Part shown: positions 27,230 to 35,904 of the stretch, piece by piece
Numbering within the stretch: the first letter of the stretch is position 1
Layout: each line of letters opens with the position of its first letter
Source: Lachnospiraceae bacterium
Lineage (GTDB): Bacteria > Bacillota > Clostridia > Lachnospirales > Lachnospiraceae
Length of the DNA: 64,000 bases
Assembly: GCA_017392525.1 (NCBI GenBank)
Contig: JAFOVD010000006.1
Location: 62,001 to 126,000, forward strand
Reading direction: 5' to 3'
Translations under genes and position numbers: made by a program
The notes under the pieces: model-generated
Databases searched by the model: none
What the model saw: the letters and a program-made list of their open reading frames with translations, nothing else
What the model was told of the DNA's origin: nothing

Positions 27230-27959
27230 TAACGTTTTAATCGAAGTAAAAGATTTACATAAATCCTTCAAAGATCACGACGTTTTGAAGGGTATTGATA
27301 TCACAATTAAAAAGGGCGAAGTAATCGCCATCATCGGACCTAGTGGTTGCGGAAAGTCAACATTTCTTCGTTCCATGAATCTGCTCGAAACACCAACCTC
27401 CGGACAGATTACTTTTGAAGGAAATGATATCACTTCCGAAGATACCGACATCGATTTGATGCGCCAGAGAATCGGCATGGTTTTCCAGCAGTTTAACCTG
27501 TTCCCTAACATGACCATCAAGAAAAATATCATGTTAGCACCGGTTCAGCTCGGCAAAATGTCGGAAGAAGAAGCTTCCAACAAGGCGGACGAACTCCTCG
27601 ACAGAATCGGACTTAGCGACAAGGCAGAAAGCTATCCTGCTCAGCTTTCCGGTGGTCAGAAGCAGCGTGTTGCAATCGCCCGCTCTCTTGCCATGAATCC
27701 GGATGTTATGCTCTTTGACGAGCCAACCTCTGCACTCGATCCAGAGATGGTCGGTGAAGTTCTCTCTCTTATGAAAGAACTTGCAGCAGACGGTATGACC
27801 ATGGTAGTTGTAACACACGAGATGGGATTTGCCCGCGAGGTTGCAAACCGCGTGCTCTTCATCAACGAAGGGGTTATTGAAGAAGATTCTGATCCAGAAG
27901 AAATCTTTACAAATCCTAAGAGTCCACGTTTACAGGACTTCTTAAGCAAAGTGCTATAA
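27219..27959 (+). CDS. glnQ: Polar amino-acid ABC transporter ATP-binding protein
   Basis: A 246-aa ABC ATPase of the GlnQ/HisP type. It has Walker [10 protein letters not shown] (about residues 37-45), the Q-loop [13 protein letters not shown], the signature LSGGQKQRV, Walker [20 protein letters not shown] and the switch His in THEMGFA. The start at 27219 lies inside the end of the permease gene, 11 nt before its stop region ends, with AAAGGAG upstream. Together with the preceding fusion it forms a complete two-gene importer. The glnQ symbol is by family; glutamine specificity is not proven. Confidence 0.9.
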   Translation: MSDNNVLIEVKDLHKSFKDHDVLKGIDITIKKGEVIAIIGPSGCGKSTFLRSMNLLETPTSGQITFEGNDITSEDTDIDLMRQRIGMVFQQFNLFPNMTIKKNIMLAPVQLGKMSEEEASNKADELLDRIGLSDKAESYPAQLSGGQKQRVAIARSLAMNPDVMLFDEPTSALDPEMVGEVLSLMKELAADGMTMVVVTHEMGFAREVANRVLFINEGVIEEDSDPEEIFTNPKSPRLQDFLSKVL

Positions 27960-27965
27960 AGAAAA

Positions 27966-28000
27966 AATGCCGGTACACATCACATTGTGTACCGGCATTT
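27966..28000. terminator. Bidirectional terminator between glnQ-type and Dabb genes
   Basis: The stem AAATGCCGGTACAC/GTGTACCGGCATTT has T-rich tails on both strands (TTTCTATTT on plus, TTTTTTC on minus). It serves two convergent transcripts. Confidence 0.92.
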
Positions 28001-28020
28001 CTATTTACCCAGTATGATCT

Positions 28021-28323
28021 TTATACCTCAAAATCTAAGCATACTCTGGAACATGTATATGGGCGAACCTTGCCATCCGCTACTGCTACATGGTCCGGAT
28101 TCACTGCATAAGCCTTGAGTGCTGCTTCATCTTCTAATACAGAATCAAGCATCACATCACAGTTCGAAGACTCTAAACCATTGGTATATACAGTCACTTC
28201 CTTAAGTCCAGGAACCACACCGACAAGTCCTTCTAAACCTTCCTTGATACCAGCCTTCACAGCTTCTCTTTCGGCGCCCTGGATTTCTTCCTTTAATGTC
28301 CATAAAATTACGTGTCTTACCAT
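28021..28323 (-). CDS. Dabb (stress-responsive alpha/beta barrel) family protein
   Basis: A 100-aa protein beginning MVRHVILWTLKEE, with LEGLVGVVPGLKEVTVYTNG and ALKAYAVNPDHVAVADGKVRPYTCSRVCLDFE. These match the Dabb dimeric ferredoxin-like barrel family, including the histidine-led first strand. The family has few defined functions. I chose the ATG at 28323 because AAAGGAG lies about 10 nt upstream. It follows the SDR gene 28363-29328 by 39 nt with no terminator, so the two are probably co-transcribed. Confidence 0.85.
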   Translation of the reverse strand: MVRHVILWTLKEEIQGAEREAVKAGIKEGLEGLVGVVPGLKEVTVYTNGLESSNCDVMLDSVLEDEAALKAYAVNPDHVAVADGKVRPYTCSRVCLDFEV

Positions 28324-28362
28324 AATTTCTATTCTCCTTTTCATTCCTTCCATGGCATTATA

Positions 28363-29328
28363 TCATCGTTCTGCCACGCGCATCAACACCATGAAATATT
28401 CCATGATTGTTGTAGGAACCAGACTCTTCATAAGATACATACCTTTCGATACGATATTCGGCGTAGACAGAGCTCGATCCAGTTTTGCATCTCGAAGCGA
28501 CCACTTCGCTACAGAATCTGCGCTTGAAGATAACTTCGGGAAATGGAAACCGTCACCATTTCCAACAAATTCCGTATCATGAATCCAATATGGGCATACC
28601 GCCGTCACACTGATTCCCTTACCCATTAGTTCAATCCGCAAGCCACGGGAATAATGATATAAGAACGCCTTTGTAGATGCATACGCATTGAAAAATGGAA
28701 TCGGACGGAAGGATGCAATCGAGCAAATCTCCAGAATCCTACCACCAATCTTCATATATGGGATCACCATATCTGTCATCGCAACTGCCGCTCTATCATT
28801 CAGCTCTATCATCTTCTTCTCAGCTTGATATCCCAATTTTGTTGATGCCCCGGCAATTCCATAGCCGGCGCAATTAATTAGCATACTTACCTGGAAATTC
28901 GGGTCCTCCTCTCGTTCCTGGCGAAGCTCACTTCGGAGAATATCTAAATCCGCATCATCCGTCAAATCAATCGCCAAAATCTGCACCGGTAGATCGATAT
29001 GCTGTGCAACCGCCTCCAATCGATCAATTCGACGCGCCACAAGCCAGATTTCACTCACATCATATTTCCGATGCCACGCTGCCACCTGCTTCGCATAGGC
29101 AGCTCCAAGTCCACTTGATGCACCTGTGATAATTGCAACTCTTCGCCTTGCCGTAGCATCATAATTCGCCTGTTTTTTGGCAGCACGAAGTTCCTGCTTC
29201 TGTTTCCGAATACGCCAGAACCTCGCATGCTCCAGCCACTGAATCATCACATCCAGCACATGCCCGATGACAAGCAATGCACCAATAAAACATGTAACCC
29301 CTTTAATAGCATTCCCTAGTTTTTTCAT
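28363..29328 (-). CDS. Membrane-anchored short-chain dehydrogenase
   Basis: A 321-aa SDR protein with an N-terminal hydrophobic helix (about 9-27) and a basic linker. It has cofactor loop TGASSGLG at 68-75, INCAGYG near 151-157 and active-site YASTK (Tyr216, Lys220). The C-terminal end is amphipathic. The layout is like DltE or hydroxysteroid-dehydrogenase-type SDRs that act on lipophilic substrates at the membrane. The substrate is unknown. A GCGTATAAT box lies upstream on the minus strand near 29380. It is not closely related to the SDR at 3243-4016. Confidence 0.85.
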   Translation of the reverse strand: MKKLGNAIKGVTCFIGALLVIGHVLDVMIQWLEHARFWRIRKQKQELRAAKKQANYDATARRRVAIITGASSGLGAAYAKQVAAWHRKYDVSEIWLVARRIDRLEAVAQHIDLPVQILAIDLTDDADLDILRSELRQEREEDPNFQVSMLINCAGYGIAGASTKLGYQAEKKMIELNDRAAVAMTDMVIPYMKIGGRILEICSIASFRPIPFFNAYASTKAFLYHYSRGLRIELMGKGISVTAVCPYWIHDTEFVGNGDGFHFPKLSSSADSVAKWSLRDAKLDRALSTPNIVSKGMYLMKSLVPTTIMEYFMVLMRVAER

Positions 29329-29413
29329 ATCGTCTCCTCCGAATATTCGTCGAAACTCCCCCTTGTGTCTAATTTTTATTATACGCCTTTGTATAGAAAA
29401 TGCTATTCCTTAA

Positions 29414-31330
29414 TTATAAAGAATCACTGCTTGTCGCATCGGTTCCTTGTGTTCCCATCTGGCCACCCATACGGCCTCCTCCCATTCCGGAAGTGCCCAT
29501 GGATTGGCCGGAATAATTCGTTGCATTCACAGAATCTGCGGTGATTGTCTCCGTTGTCTCACCGTATGTAAAGGTATAAGTCTCGCCTTCTTCCATCTCT
29601 TCACTCGAAAGGATTACACAGTTCGATGATTTTGTAGTGGTATAGGTAGCGATAACATTTCCAGAAGAATCTGAAACCGTCACTTCCGTACCAGCTTCCA
29701 CCGTATTCGAGAATACGAATGCAACGGACACCTGCGTCGATGAAGCATCCACCGTTTCCAGCATCTGCGACATACCGATGGCAGTTACATCGCCACCATT
29801 AATCGCGAGTACTCCGCCACTCTCTGTGCCGACATCGAGCGCTGCATTACCACCATTCGAAGGGCCATCCACGTATACAGTACCTCCATTAATCGTGAGA
29901 TTTCCATTGGAATCCAAGCCATCGCCCTCGGCGCTCACATAGATATCACCTCCATTAATCGTAAGTTCCGGCGTATCTGTATCGCTGGATGCATTCATTC
30001 CATCATCGGTTGCATTCACATCGATATCCCCACCGTTGATTGTAATGGTAGCGCCTTCGATACCTTCGTTACTTGTCTCAATATTCACTGTGCCATCCTC
30101 AATAGTAAGCGCACTCTCCGCGTGAATACCATCATCGCCCGCGCTGATATCCAACGTTCCTCCCGTGATTTCTACATCGCTATCACTATGCACTGCATCA
30201 TCTACAGAATTGATGGTGAAACTTCCGCCGGAAATGGTCACGCTACCGGCAGCCTTGACACCCTTCTGGCTCACAGCGGTAGAATCATCCGCATCCGTTG
30301 TTGTATCGGCCGTGTCACCCATGGCGCCCATCTGCCCACCATTCATTCGTCCACCACCCATCTGCGTCGGATCAAATGTAGTAGCTTCTCCACTTGGCGC
30401 TTCTCCGCTTGGAATTTCTCCACCCATACCGGCTGTACTTGCAGAACTTGCGCCTTCACCAGTTGTCACAGCAAATGTACCGTCGATGATTTCCAATGTA
30501 CCATCCGATTGCATGCCATCACCATAGGACGTAATCGTATAAGTACCATCTTCAATATCCAGATCTGTCTCAGCTTTCACACCATCATTTGCTGATGTAA
30601 CCGTCAAATTCAATGTATCCGACAGAAGAATTCCCTTGGACTGAATACCATTATTTATATACCCATTTACCGTAAGCGTTCCAGCACCCGTCAATCGTAA
30701 ATCACATTTTGCCATGATTGCTGCCTTCTCACTATTTGTGAATCCATCATCTTCTGTTGTTGTGCTGTCTTCCGTGGTGTCTGTCGTATCCTCTGTTGTT
30801 GTATCCGTCGATTCTGTCGTATCCTCTGTTACCGAAGATGCCGACTCAGCATTTGCCGTCGCAACCGCTTCCTGCGCCGCTTCATAATCTTCTTCTGTTC
30901 CAGATGTAATGGTATTCTCCGTTCCTTCTGCAACATAGACAATCAGACTATCTGCATTCTTTGCAAATATAGCGCCCTTATCTTCACATGTAAGCGTAAC
31001 ACCATTCAAAATAATGACGACATCCTGGTTCTCTGCATCAACTACAATTCGTCCCTCAGATAATTCACCGCTCACTTCATATGTTCCGGACTTTGTAATG
31101 GTGATTGTTGCTCCATCATCAGAAATATCTACTCCACTTCCAGATGCCGTACTTCCAGAATCACTTAAGGCAATTGTCGCATCAATTTCCTCTACATCCA
31201 CTTCTGCATAAATTCCGCTAGCGTCAGCAGTTCCAAAGGAACACGCAGTTCCAGCCGCTGCTAACATAATTGCAACCGCTACTACAGCAAGTCGCCGTTT
31301 ATTCCCTACTAATAATTTTTTCTTAAACAT
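29414..31330 (-). CDS. Cthe_2159-type beta-helix carbohydrate-binding lipoprotein
   Basis: A 638-aa exported protein. The N-terminus is basic, then hydrophobic, and ends in AAAGTACS, a plausible lipobox (Cys29). The first domain opens IDATIALSDSGSTASGSGVDISDDGATITITKSGTYEVSGELSEGRIVVDA, the pattern of the Cthe_2159/DUF4353 family. Many short repeats of type GGDIDVNATDDGMNA follow and should form a right-handed beta helix. Members bind acidic polysaccharides such as polygalacturonate, with calcium. Two low-complexity inserts are visible: a Thr/Asp/Glu stretch (about 165-195) and Gly/Met-rich patches. The start codon is only 4 nt from a strong hairpin. Confidence 0.85.
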   Translation of the reverse strand: MFKKKLLVGNKRRLAVVAVAIMLAAAGTACSFGTADASGIYAEVDVEEIDATIALSDSGSTASGSGVDISDDGATITITKSGTYEVSGELSEGRIVVDAENQDVVIILNGVTLTCEDKGAIFAKNADSLIVYVAEGTENTITSGTEEDYEAAQEAVATANAESASSVTEDTTESTDTTTEDTTDTTEDSTTTEDDGFTNSEKAAIMAKCDLRLTGAGTLTVNGYINNGIQSKGILLSDTLNLTVTSANDGVKAETDLDIEDGTYTITSYGDGMQSDGTLEIIDGTFAVTTGEGASSASTAGMGGEIPSGEAPSGEATTFDPTQMGGGRMNGGQMGAMGDTADTTTDADDSTAVSQKGVKAAGSVTISGGSFTINSVDDAVHSDSDVEITGGTLDISAGDDGIHAESALTIEDGTVNIETSNEGIEGATITINGGDIDVNATDDGMNASSDTDTPELTINGGDIYVSAEGDGLDSNGNLTINGGTVYVDGPSNGGNAALDVGTESGGVLAINGGDVTAIGMSQMLETVDASSTQVSVAFVFSNTVEAGTEVTVSDSSGNVIATYTTTKSSNCVILSSEEMEEGETYTFTYGETTETITADSVNATNYSGQSMGTSGMGGGRMGGQMGTQGTDATSSDSL

Positions 31331-31377
31331 AAAAATAGCACCATCCTATCCATAATCATTGACTTCGATGGTGCTAT
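31331..31377 (-). terminator. Terminator-like hairpin abutting the beta-helix gene start
   Basis: The stem ATAGCACCATC/GATGGTGCTAT (31335-31377) is followed on the minus strand by TTTTT and then directly by the ATG at 31330. It looks like the terminator of the upstream gene (31422-31859). Its 3' arm also contains the only Shine-Dalgarno-like AGGATGG for the beta-helix gene. Confidence 0.8.
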
Positions 31378-31421
31378 CATAAAATATAAAACTTAAGTGT
31401 AATTTAAAAATGAGGATATAT

Positions 31422-31859
31422 TTAATTATCCATATCCTTATTATACTTCTGAATTACCAGATTCTTCTGATATACCAGAAATTCATAATCCCAATACTCG
31501 TCTTCATTCTCAAAATAACTCATGGAAATAGCGAGCTGTTCCTCACCATCTTCAGAACTATATATTAACTCTTTCAGACTATCTAAATACTCCTCAACTT
31601 CTTCATCCGTCACCGAATAACCAGCATCTACTGCCTTCTGATAAAGTTCTTCTCGCTCCATCAAATACTCTTTCGCCTTTGATTTCGCCTCTTCTTCATC
31701 ATATCCCTGCTGCATATAAGAGTAGGTTGTATATTCCATTTCTTCTTTCGAAATATCACTTTGATATATATATCCCAAGATCAAACTCTTTATAATGAAT
31801 CCGCAGCCAATGACAAACATAACGACTGCTACAATCATTGCTACTCGTTTTGCACTCAT
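31422..31859 (-). CDS. Membrane-anchored acidic helical protein (SurA-N-like)
   Basis: A 145-aa protein with one N-terminal membrane helix (about 5-28). A very acidic alpha-helical tail follows, with EEAKSKAKEYLMEREELYQKAVDAGYSVTDEEVEEYLDSLKE. That stretch resembles the helical N-terminal region of SurA/PrsA-type chaperones, but no PPIase domain follows. I chose the ATG at 31859 because GGGGGG lies 7 nt upstream. A 65-aa membrane protein gene lies 31 nt upstream. A chaperone-like or envelope role is only a guess. Confidence 0.65.
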   Translation of the reverse strand: MSAKRVAMIVAVVMFVIGCGFIIKSLILGYIYQSDISKEEMEYTTYSYMQQGYDEEEAKSKAKEYLMEREELYQKAVDAGYSVTDEEVEEYLDSLKELIYSSEDGEEQLAISMSYFENEDEYWDYEFLVYQKNLVIQKYNKDMDN

Positions 31860-31890
31860 ATGTAACCCCCCATTACATTTCATCAAAAAA

Positions 31891-32088
31891 CTAAAACATG
31901 GCCCCCAAAATTATCTTTATAATCCAGACCATCAACATAATAACCAGTACAATCAAAGCTGATATCATTAGGACAATTATATATTGCATTAACATCCATT
32001 TTAATGGTGTTAATAACATTAATACACCATAAATACATATTGATAGTATGATCGATAATAAAACAAACAATCTACTTTCTTTTCTCAT
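31891..32088 (-). CDS. Small two-helix membrane protein, unknown function
   Basis: A 65-aa very hydrophobic protein with a basic start (MRKESR) and two helices (about 7-28 and 34-62). A GGGGATG ribosome site lies about 8 nt before the ATG. It is probably co-transcribed with the next gene (31422-31859). No family is recognised, and the real status of so short a hydrophobic frame is less sure than for its neighbours. Confidence 0.5.
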   Translation of the reverse strand: MRKESRLFVLLSIILSICIYGVLMLLTPLKWMLMQYIIVLMISALIVLVIMLMVWIIKIILGAMF

Positions 32089-32233
32089 AATTTACATCCC
32101 CATTGCAATTGAATAAGATCTCCCTCATAAACGGATAGTTTAACTCCTACAACTATCCTATCACTTTAACCCCTTGATGCACAGTATACTTATGCTGGAT
32201 ATTATTCACCAAGGATGATGGATTGTTTTTATA

Positions 32234-33583
32234 TCACATTTTTTCCGCTGCTCGTCTATCTACATCCGTCATCATCTGAATAATTGTCTTATCTGTCTCA
32301 GCCATTCCCTGGCTTGCAAGGATTCCAATATTTCGAATGGTGTTTTCCACACCCTTTTCAACGATTCCATCGCCACCAAAGAACTCGCTTCCATTCTCAC
32401 GCATCTTCAATCCCAGAAGACCGGCCTCTACTGCAGAAGCAATCTTTGCCGCACAGCTTGCCTTTGCTCCGTCACATATCATTCCGGAATCAATTGCCAA
32501 AGCATTTACTACGGTATGCGCAATGTCTTCATAGGTTCCACCCTTCATATGGCAGATTCCTGCTGCCGCACCGCATGCTGCACTGGTTGCTCCGCAGTAC
32601 GCGGAAAGCGAACCGATTCCCGTCTTCAAATGAATACTAATCAAATTCGATACAACCAGCGCACGTATCATTTCCTCATCGGATACATGCATACTCTTTG
32701 CAAAGATATATACCGGCACAGAAGCTGTAATCCCCTGATTTCCACTTCCGGAATTGATAATAACCGGTAATTCACATCCGTTCATACGAGCATCAGAACC
32801 CGCTGCCGCATATGCCTTGGCACGATTGTGCGGACCATCGCCATAAGCACGAAGTAATATACGACCGATATTTGCGCCATAGTTACCACGGATTCCCTCT
32901 TCGGCAATCGAAGTATTGTAATCCACCTGACGCATAATCAGTTCGGATACCTCATCTATATCTACGCTATTCGCGTAATCAACAATTCTCTCAACAGTCA
33001 AAAGTGCACGATCGGTCTTATGCTGATCTGCAACTAAGCCATCGCCCAATTCAAGCTTCGTAGCAGTTGCAGAAGTACCATCCTTATCCAGAATTCCTTC
33101 CAGGTATACTTCCTCTCCATCACGTTCCAGACGAACAACATTAGTATGATGTCCGAGAATCTCTGCAACAGCAGTATGATTCTCCCCGACAACTTCGATT
33201 ATAATGTGGAAAATATATTTCGAATCCGTACGTTCCAGAGAAAATTCTGTCGCCTCCTGATATGGCTGAATCTTCGCAATATCATCCTCTGTAATCTTTG
33301 CCAAAACCTGGAGTTTCGCATGTGCATCACCTGCGACAATTCCCGCAACAACTGCCGTTTCAATCCCACGCAGCCCGCCTGTATTCGGTACAATTACAGA
33401 ACGAACATTCTTTATGATATTCGGGCTCACATGGATATCGACCTTCGTTGGTATTTCCCCTAAAATCTCACGAGCGAGCGCAGCGCAATAGGCCAACGCA
33501 ACCGGCTCTGTACATCCCATCGCCGGTACAAGCTCTTCTCTGAGGATTTCAGTAAATTCTTTCATAATCTTTTCTTCTAACAT
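32234..33583 (-). CDS. cyuA: L-cysteine desulfidase family protein (CyuA/UPF0597)
   Basis: A 449-aa protein of the CyuA (YhaM, UPF0597) family, related to the alpha subunit of L-serine dehydratase. It should break L-cysteine into pyruvate, ammonia and sulfide using a 4Fe-4S cluster. Conserved Cys are seen in PAMGCTEPVALAY (Cys24), MNGCELPVIINSGSGNQGITASVPV, SAYCGATSAACGAAAG and MICDGAKASCA. I chose the ATG at 33583 because AAGGAG lies 7 nt upstream; a longer frame would add 20 unrelated residues. A structured leader with an attenuator-like hairpin lies directly upstream, so expression is probably controlled at the RNA level. Confidence 0.9.
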   Translation of the reverse strand: MLEEKIMKEFTEILREELVPAMGCTEPVALAYCAALAREILGEIPTKVDIHVSPNIIKNVRSVIVPNTGGLRGIETAVVAGIVAGDAHAKLQVLAKITEDDIAKIQPYQEATEFSLERTDSKYIFHIIIEVVGENHTAVAEILGHHTNVVRLERDGEEVYLEGILDKDGTSATATKLELGDGLVADQHKTDRALLTVERIVDYANSVDIDEVSELIMRQVDYNTSIAEEGIRGNYGANIGRILLRAYGDGPHNRAKAYAAAGSDARMNGCELPVIINSGSGNQGITASVPVYIFAKSMHVSDEEMIRALVVSNLISIHLKTGIGSLSAYCGATSAACGAAAGICHMKGGTYEDIAHTVVNALAIDSGMICDGAKASCAAKIASAVEAGLLGLKMRENGSEFFGGDGIVEKGVENTIRNIGILASQGMAETDKTIIQMMTDVDRRAAEKM

Positions 33584-33604
33584 AAATACTCTCCTTGGAC
33601 AAAA

Positions 33605-33712
33605 GTAAAGGGGCACGCCAAAAAGCGTCCCCCTAATGCCCAATGTGTTTTAAAAATATCTATCAAGTAAAACCTAATTTTTCAAACCCCTTTAGGTTTC
33701 TGCGACATTATA
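33605..33712 (-). promoter_or_regulatory. Attenuator-like leader of cyuA
   Basis: On the minus strand a TATAAT (33707-33712) is followed by a leader of about 117 nt. It holds a perfect AAACCTAA/TTAGGTTT stem (33670-33699) and then a terminator-like hairpin GGGGGACGC/GCGTGCCCC (33610-33633) with a T-rich tail. That tail runs directly into the AAGGAG of cyuA. The hairpin could also end the amidase transcript. No known riboswitch or T-box consensus is recognised. Confidence 0.6.
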
Positions 33713-33813
33713 CCTCAGTTGTCTAATATACTTCTAGATGTAAAATCAATCATTTTTTCCTTAAATTACCACATTTTTTTATACAACCTATGCAAGAATA
33801 GATTTCGCACAAT

Positions 33814-34908
33814 CTATCTTCCGAGATATGCATCGATTCCATTTGCAATTCCTGATGCTATTTTTTGCTGATAATCCGCAGTTGCCATACTTGCATCCTC
33901 TGTAGGGTTTGTCATGTATCCCATCTCAACAATTGTCACCGGCACTGTGCACCAGTTGACACCACTCATGGAATCCGTTTCCCACACATATTCCTTGTGA
34001 CATCCGGTTGCCGCAACCAAACTGTCCAATACATTGGAAGAGAGTGCATAACTCTTGCCATGTAGATTTCCATTCCATGGATTGGATGAGGTCTGACAAA
34101 TTGTCATTGCACCATTGGCAGAAGAACTATCGGAACCATTTGCATGAATTCGGATAAATGCATCCGCCCCGGCTGCATTTGCAATCGCTGCGCGCTCTGA
34201 ATTGGAAATGTTTACATCGTTCGTCGTACGAACCATAATCACCGTATAGCCACGGCTTGCAAGTTCCTGCTCCAATCTGGCTGACACATCCATCGTTAAC
34301 TCATATTCTGCCAGGCCGCTGACGACACCACTGGTTCCGCTGGCAACCTTGGCCTTCATTTCTGAAGAACCCGGTCCGATTGGCTCTTTTTCACTATTTC
34401 CACGCGCCTGATGCCCCGCATCAATCACAATTGTATAACCATTTGTGCCTTCGATTCGTTCTGCAGCCGCAGGAACATTTCCAGATGACGATGTAACTTC
34501 CGGCTCCGAAGGCTCTTCCTGTGAGAGGTATTCAGAAGAAACATAATAGTATGTTCCGTCAATTTTTACTCTTGTCCAACCGTCCTCTTCCCCATAGGTA
34601 TCAACCGTATCGCCACGCTGTAGTTTCGTCACAACATCGCTGTCTGTACTTGGACTCTTGCGTACATTTACCTTACTTGTCACGTACATCGTCACGGCTT
34701 CTATTTCTTCCTCCTCATCATCATCCGCATTCTCAGAATCCGCATCGCTCTCACTTTTCTTCGTCGCACTGGACTCTGTCTTCTCAGTCTTTGTATCAGA
34801 CTTCGAATTATCACTTTTACTTCCACATGCCGTACAAAGTACCAACATAAGTATCAGCATAAGTGCAACTCCTGCACTTCTATATTTCTTTACTATCTGT
34901 AGCATCAT
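33814..34908 (-). CDS. SH3 plus N-acetylmuramoyl-L-alanine amidase lipoprotein
   Basis: A 364-aa cell wall hydrolase. The signal peptide ends in LVLCTAC (lipobox). A Ser/Asp/Glu-rich spacer leads to a bacterial SH3 domain (about 80-133: [23 protein letters not shown]). An amidase_3 domain follows (about 155-364), with zinc ligands in IVIDAGHQ, in [11 protein letters not shown] and in [10 protein letters not shown], and the catalytic Glu in [13 protein letters not shown]. It cuts the bond between MurNAc and the stem peptide. The gene starts 13 nt after the zinc-ribbon/YARHG gene, so they form an operon. The ATG at 34905 is an equally good start. Confidence 0.92.
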   Translation of the reverse strand: MMLQIVKKYRSAGVALMLILMLVLCTACGSKSDNSKSDTKTEKTESSATKKSESDADSENADDDEEEEIEAVTMYVTSKVNVRKSPSTDSDVVTKLQRGDTVDTYGEEDGWTRVKIDGTYYYVSSEYLSQEEPSEPEVTSSSGNVPAAAERIEGTNGYTIVIDAGHQARGNSEKEPIGPGSSEMKAKVASGTSGVVSGLAEYELTMDVSARLEQELASRGYTVIMVRTTNDVNISNSERAAIANAAGADAFIRIHANGSDSSSANGAMTICQTSSNPWNGNLHGKSYALSSNVLDSLVAATGCHKEYVWETDSMSGVNWCTVPVTIVEMGYMTNPTEDASMATADYQQKIASGIANGIDAYLGR

Positions 34909-34921
34909 TTCCTCATTCCAC

Positions 34922-35893
34922 TTACTTGTATGTATTCAATAAATCTACATTTGATCTCTCAACATCAGAAAGTCCCTGATAAATTGCATCCATATCATTT
35001 GTCTTATCTGTAATTGATGTATACCAGTCATACTGATTAAAATAATTGGTCAATTCTTCATCCGAAAACTGGTATCCTTTTTGTGCATAGATTTCATTAA
35101 TCATCATCTGCACAACTGTACGATCTCCAGGGAATTTCTTATTGCTCCAATCCTGACTCATGTAAGAAGTAATATCCTGGTCCGTGAGTTTTCTTGTCAT
35201 AGAATCCGGACAAATATAATCTGATGAAGAAACCTCTTCTTCGTTATCTTTTTTCGATTCCTCTTTCTTTTCCTGATTGCTCTTATTTGTAGCGGATTTT
35301 GTTTCAGAAGCCTTTGCTTCCAATCCACTTACTTCTATCTGTCCATCTGAATAAAGAAAATCATATGTAAAATATTTCTCATTCGAATATACATTCCATA
35401 CGTACTTCACCTTATCTCCATTGGATAAATCTGTATCATCCTCCGTATCCACGTCATAGGACTCATCCAGCACGTCCTTTGCTGACAGTATACCTATTAA
35501 ACTGTTTGATGCTTTCAAAGCCTCTTCTGAGTAATCCAAATCCGGATAATCTTCAAACACCTGATCCCAGTCAACACTAAGTTCACATGTTCCATTGCCA
35601 TCTACACCAGAAAACTCCGCTTCTACATACGAATTTAAATCAATAGACTTACGTCGTGTAACATATGCATAAACAGCAATTCCTATCATTACTACCGCAA
35701 CCACTAACGCAACTACGATTAAAATCCGTTTCCTATTCATAGGGGTCTTAGAAACTACTCTCTGATTTACGGCTTCATTTGGAGTTACCACTCGGTTATC
35801 CACAACCGCATTTGGAATTACTACCTTCTTTCCACAACTGTTACAAAACTTTGCTCCCTCCGGCAACTGTTTTCCGCAAGAACTACAAAACAT
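34922..35893 (-). CDS. Zinc-ribbon, single-helix protein with YARHG-type C-terminus
   Basis: A 323-aa protein. It starts with a zinc ribbon ([23 protein letters not shown]), then a short linker and one membrane helix (about 53-73). An acidic outside domain follows (about 85-190), then a Lys/Glu/Ser-rich spacer and a C-terminal segment with [30 protein letters not shown], which fits the YARHG domain. The zinc ribbon faces the cytoplasm and YARHG the outside. YARHG domains are common in envelope proteins of clostridia but lack a defined role. Co-transcription with the amidase lipoprotein suggests a wall-related function. Confidence 0.8.
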   Translation of the reverse strand: MFCSSCGKQLPEGAKFCNSCGKKVVIPNAVVDNRVVTPNEAVNQRVVSKTPMNRKRILIVVALVVAVVMIGIAVYAYVTRRKSIDLNSYVEAEFSGVDGNGTCELSVDWDQVFEDYPDLDYSEEALKASNSLIGILSAKDVLDESYDVDTEDDTDLSNGDKVKYVWNVYSNEKYFTYDFLYSDGQIEVSGLEAKASETKSATNKSNQEKKEESKKDNEEEVSSSDYICPDSMTRKLTDQDITSYMSQDWSNKKFPGDRTVVQMMINEIYAQKGYQFSDEELTNYFNQYDWYTSITDKTNDMDAIYQGLSDVERSNVDLLNTYK

Positions 35894-35904
35894 CTTATTT
35901 CCTC

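Noticed and set aside
30122-30595. Long plus-strand frames across the beta-helix gene
   Set aside because: They are shadows caused by the repeats of the real gene on the minus strand.
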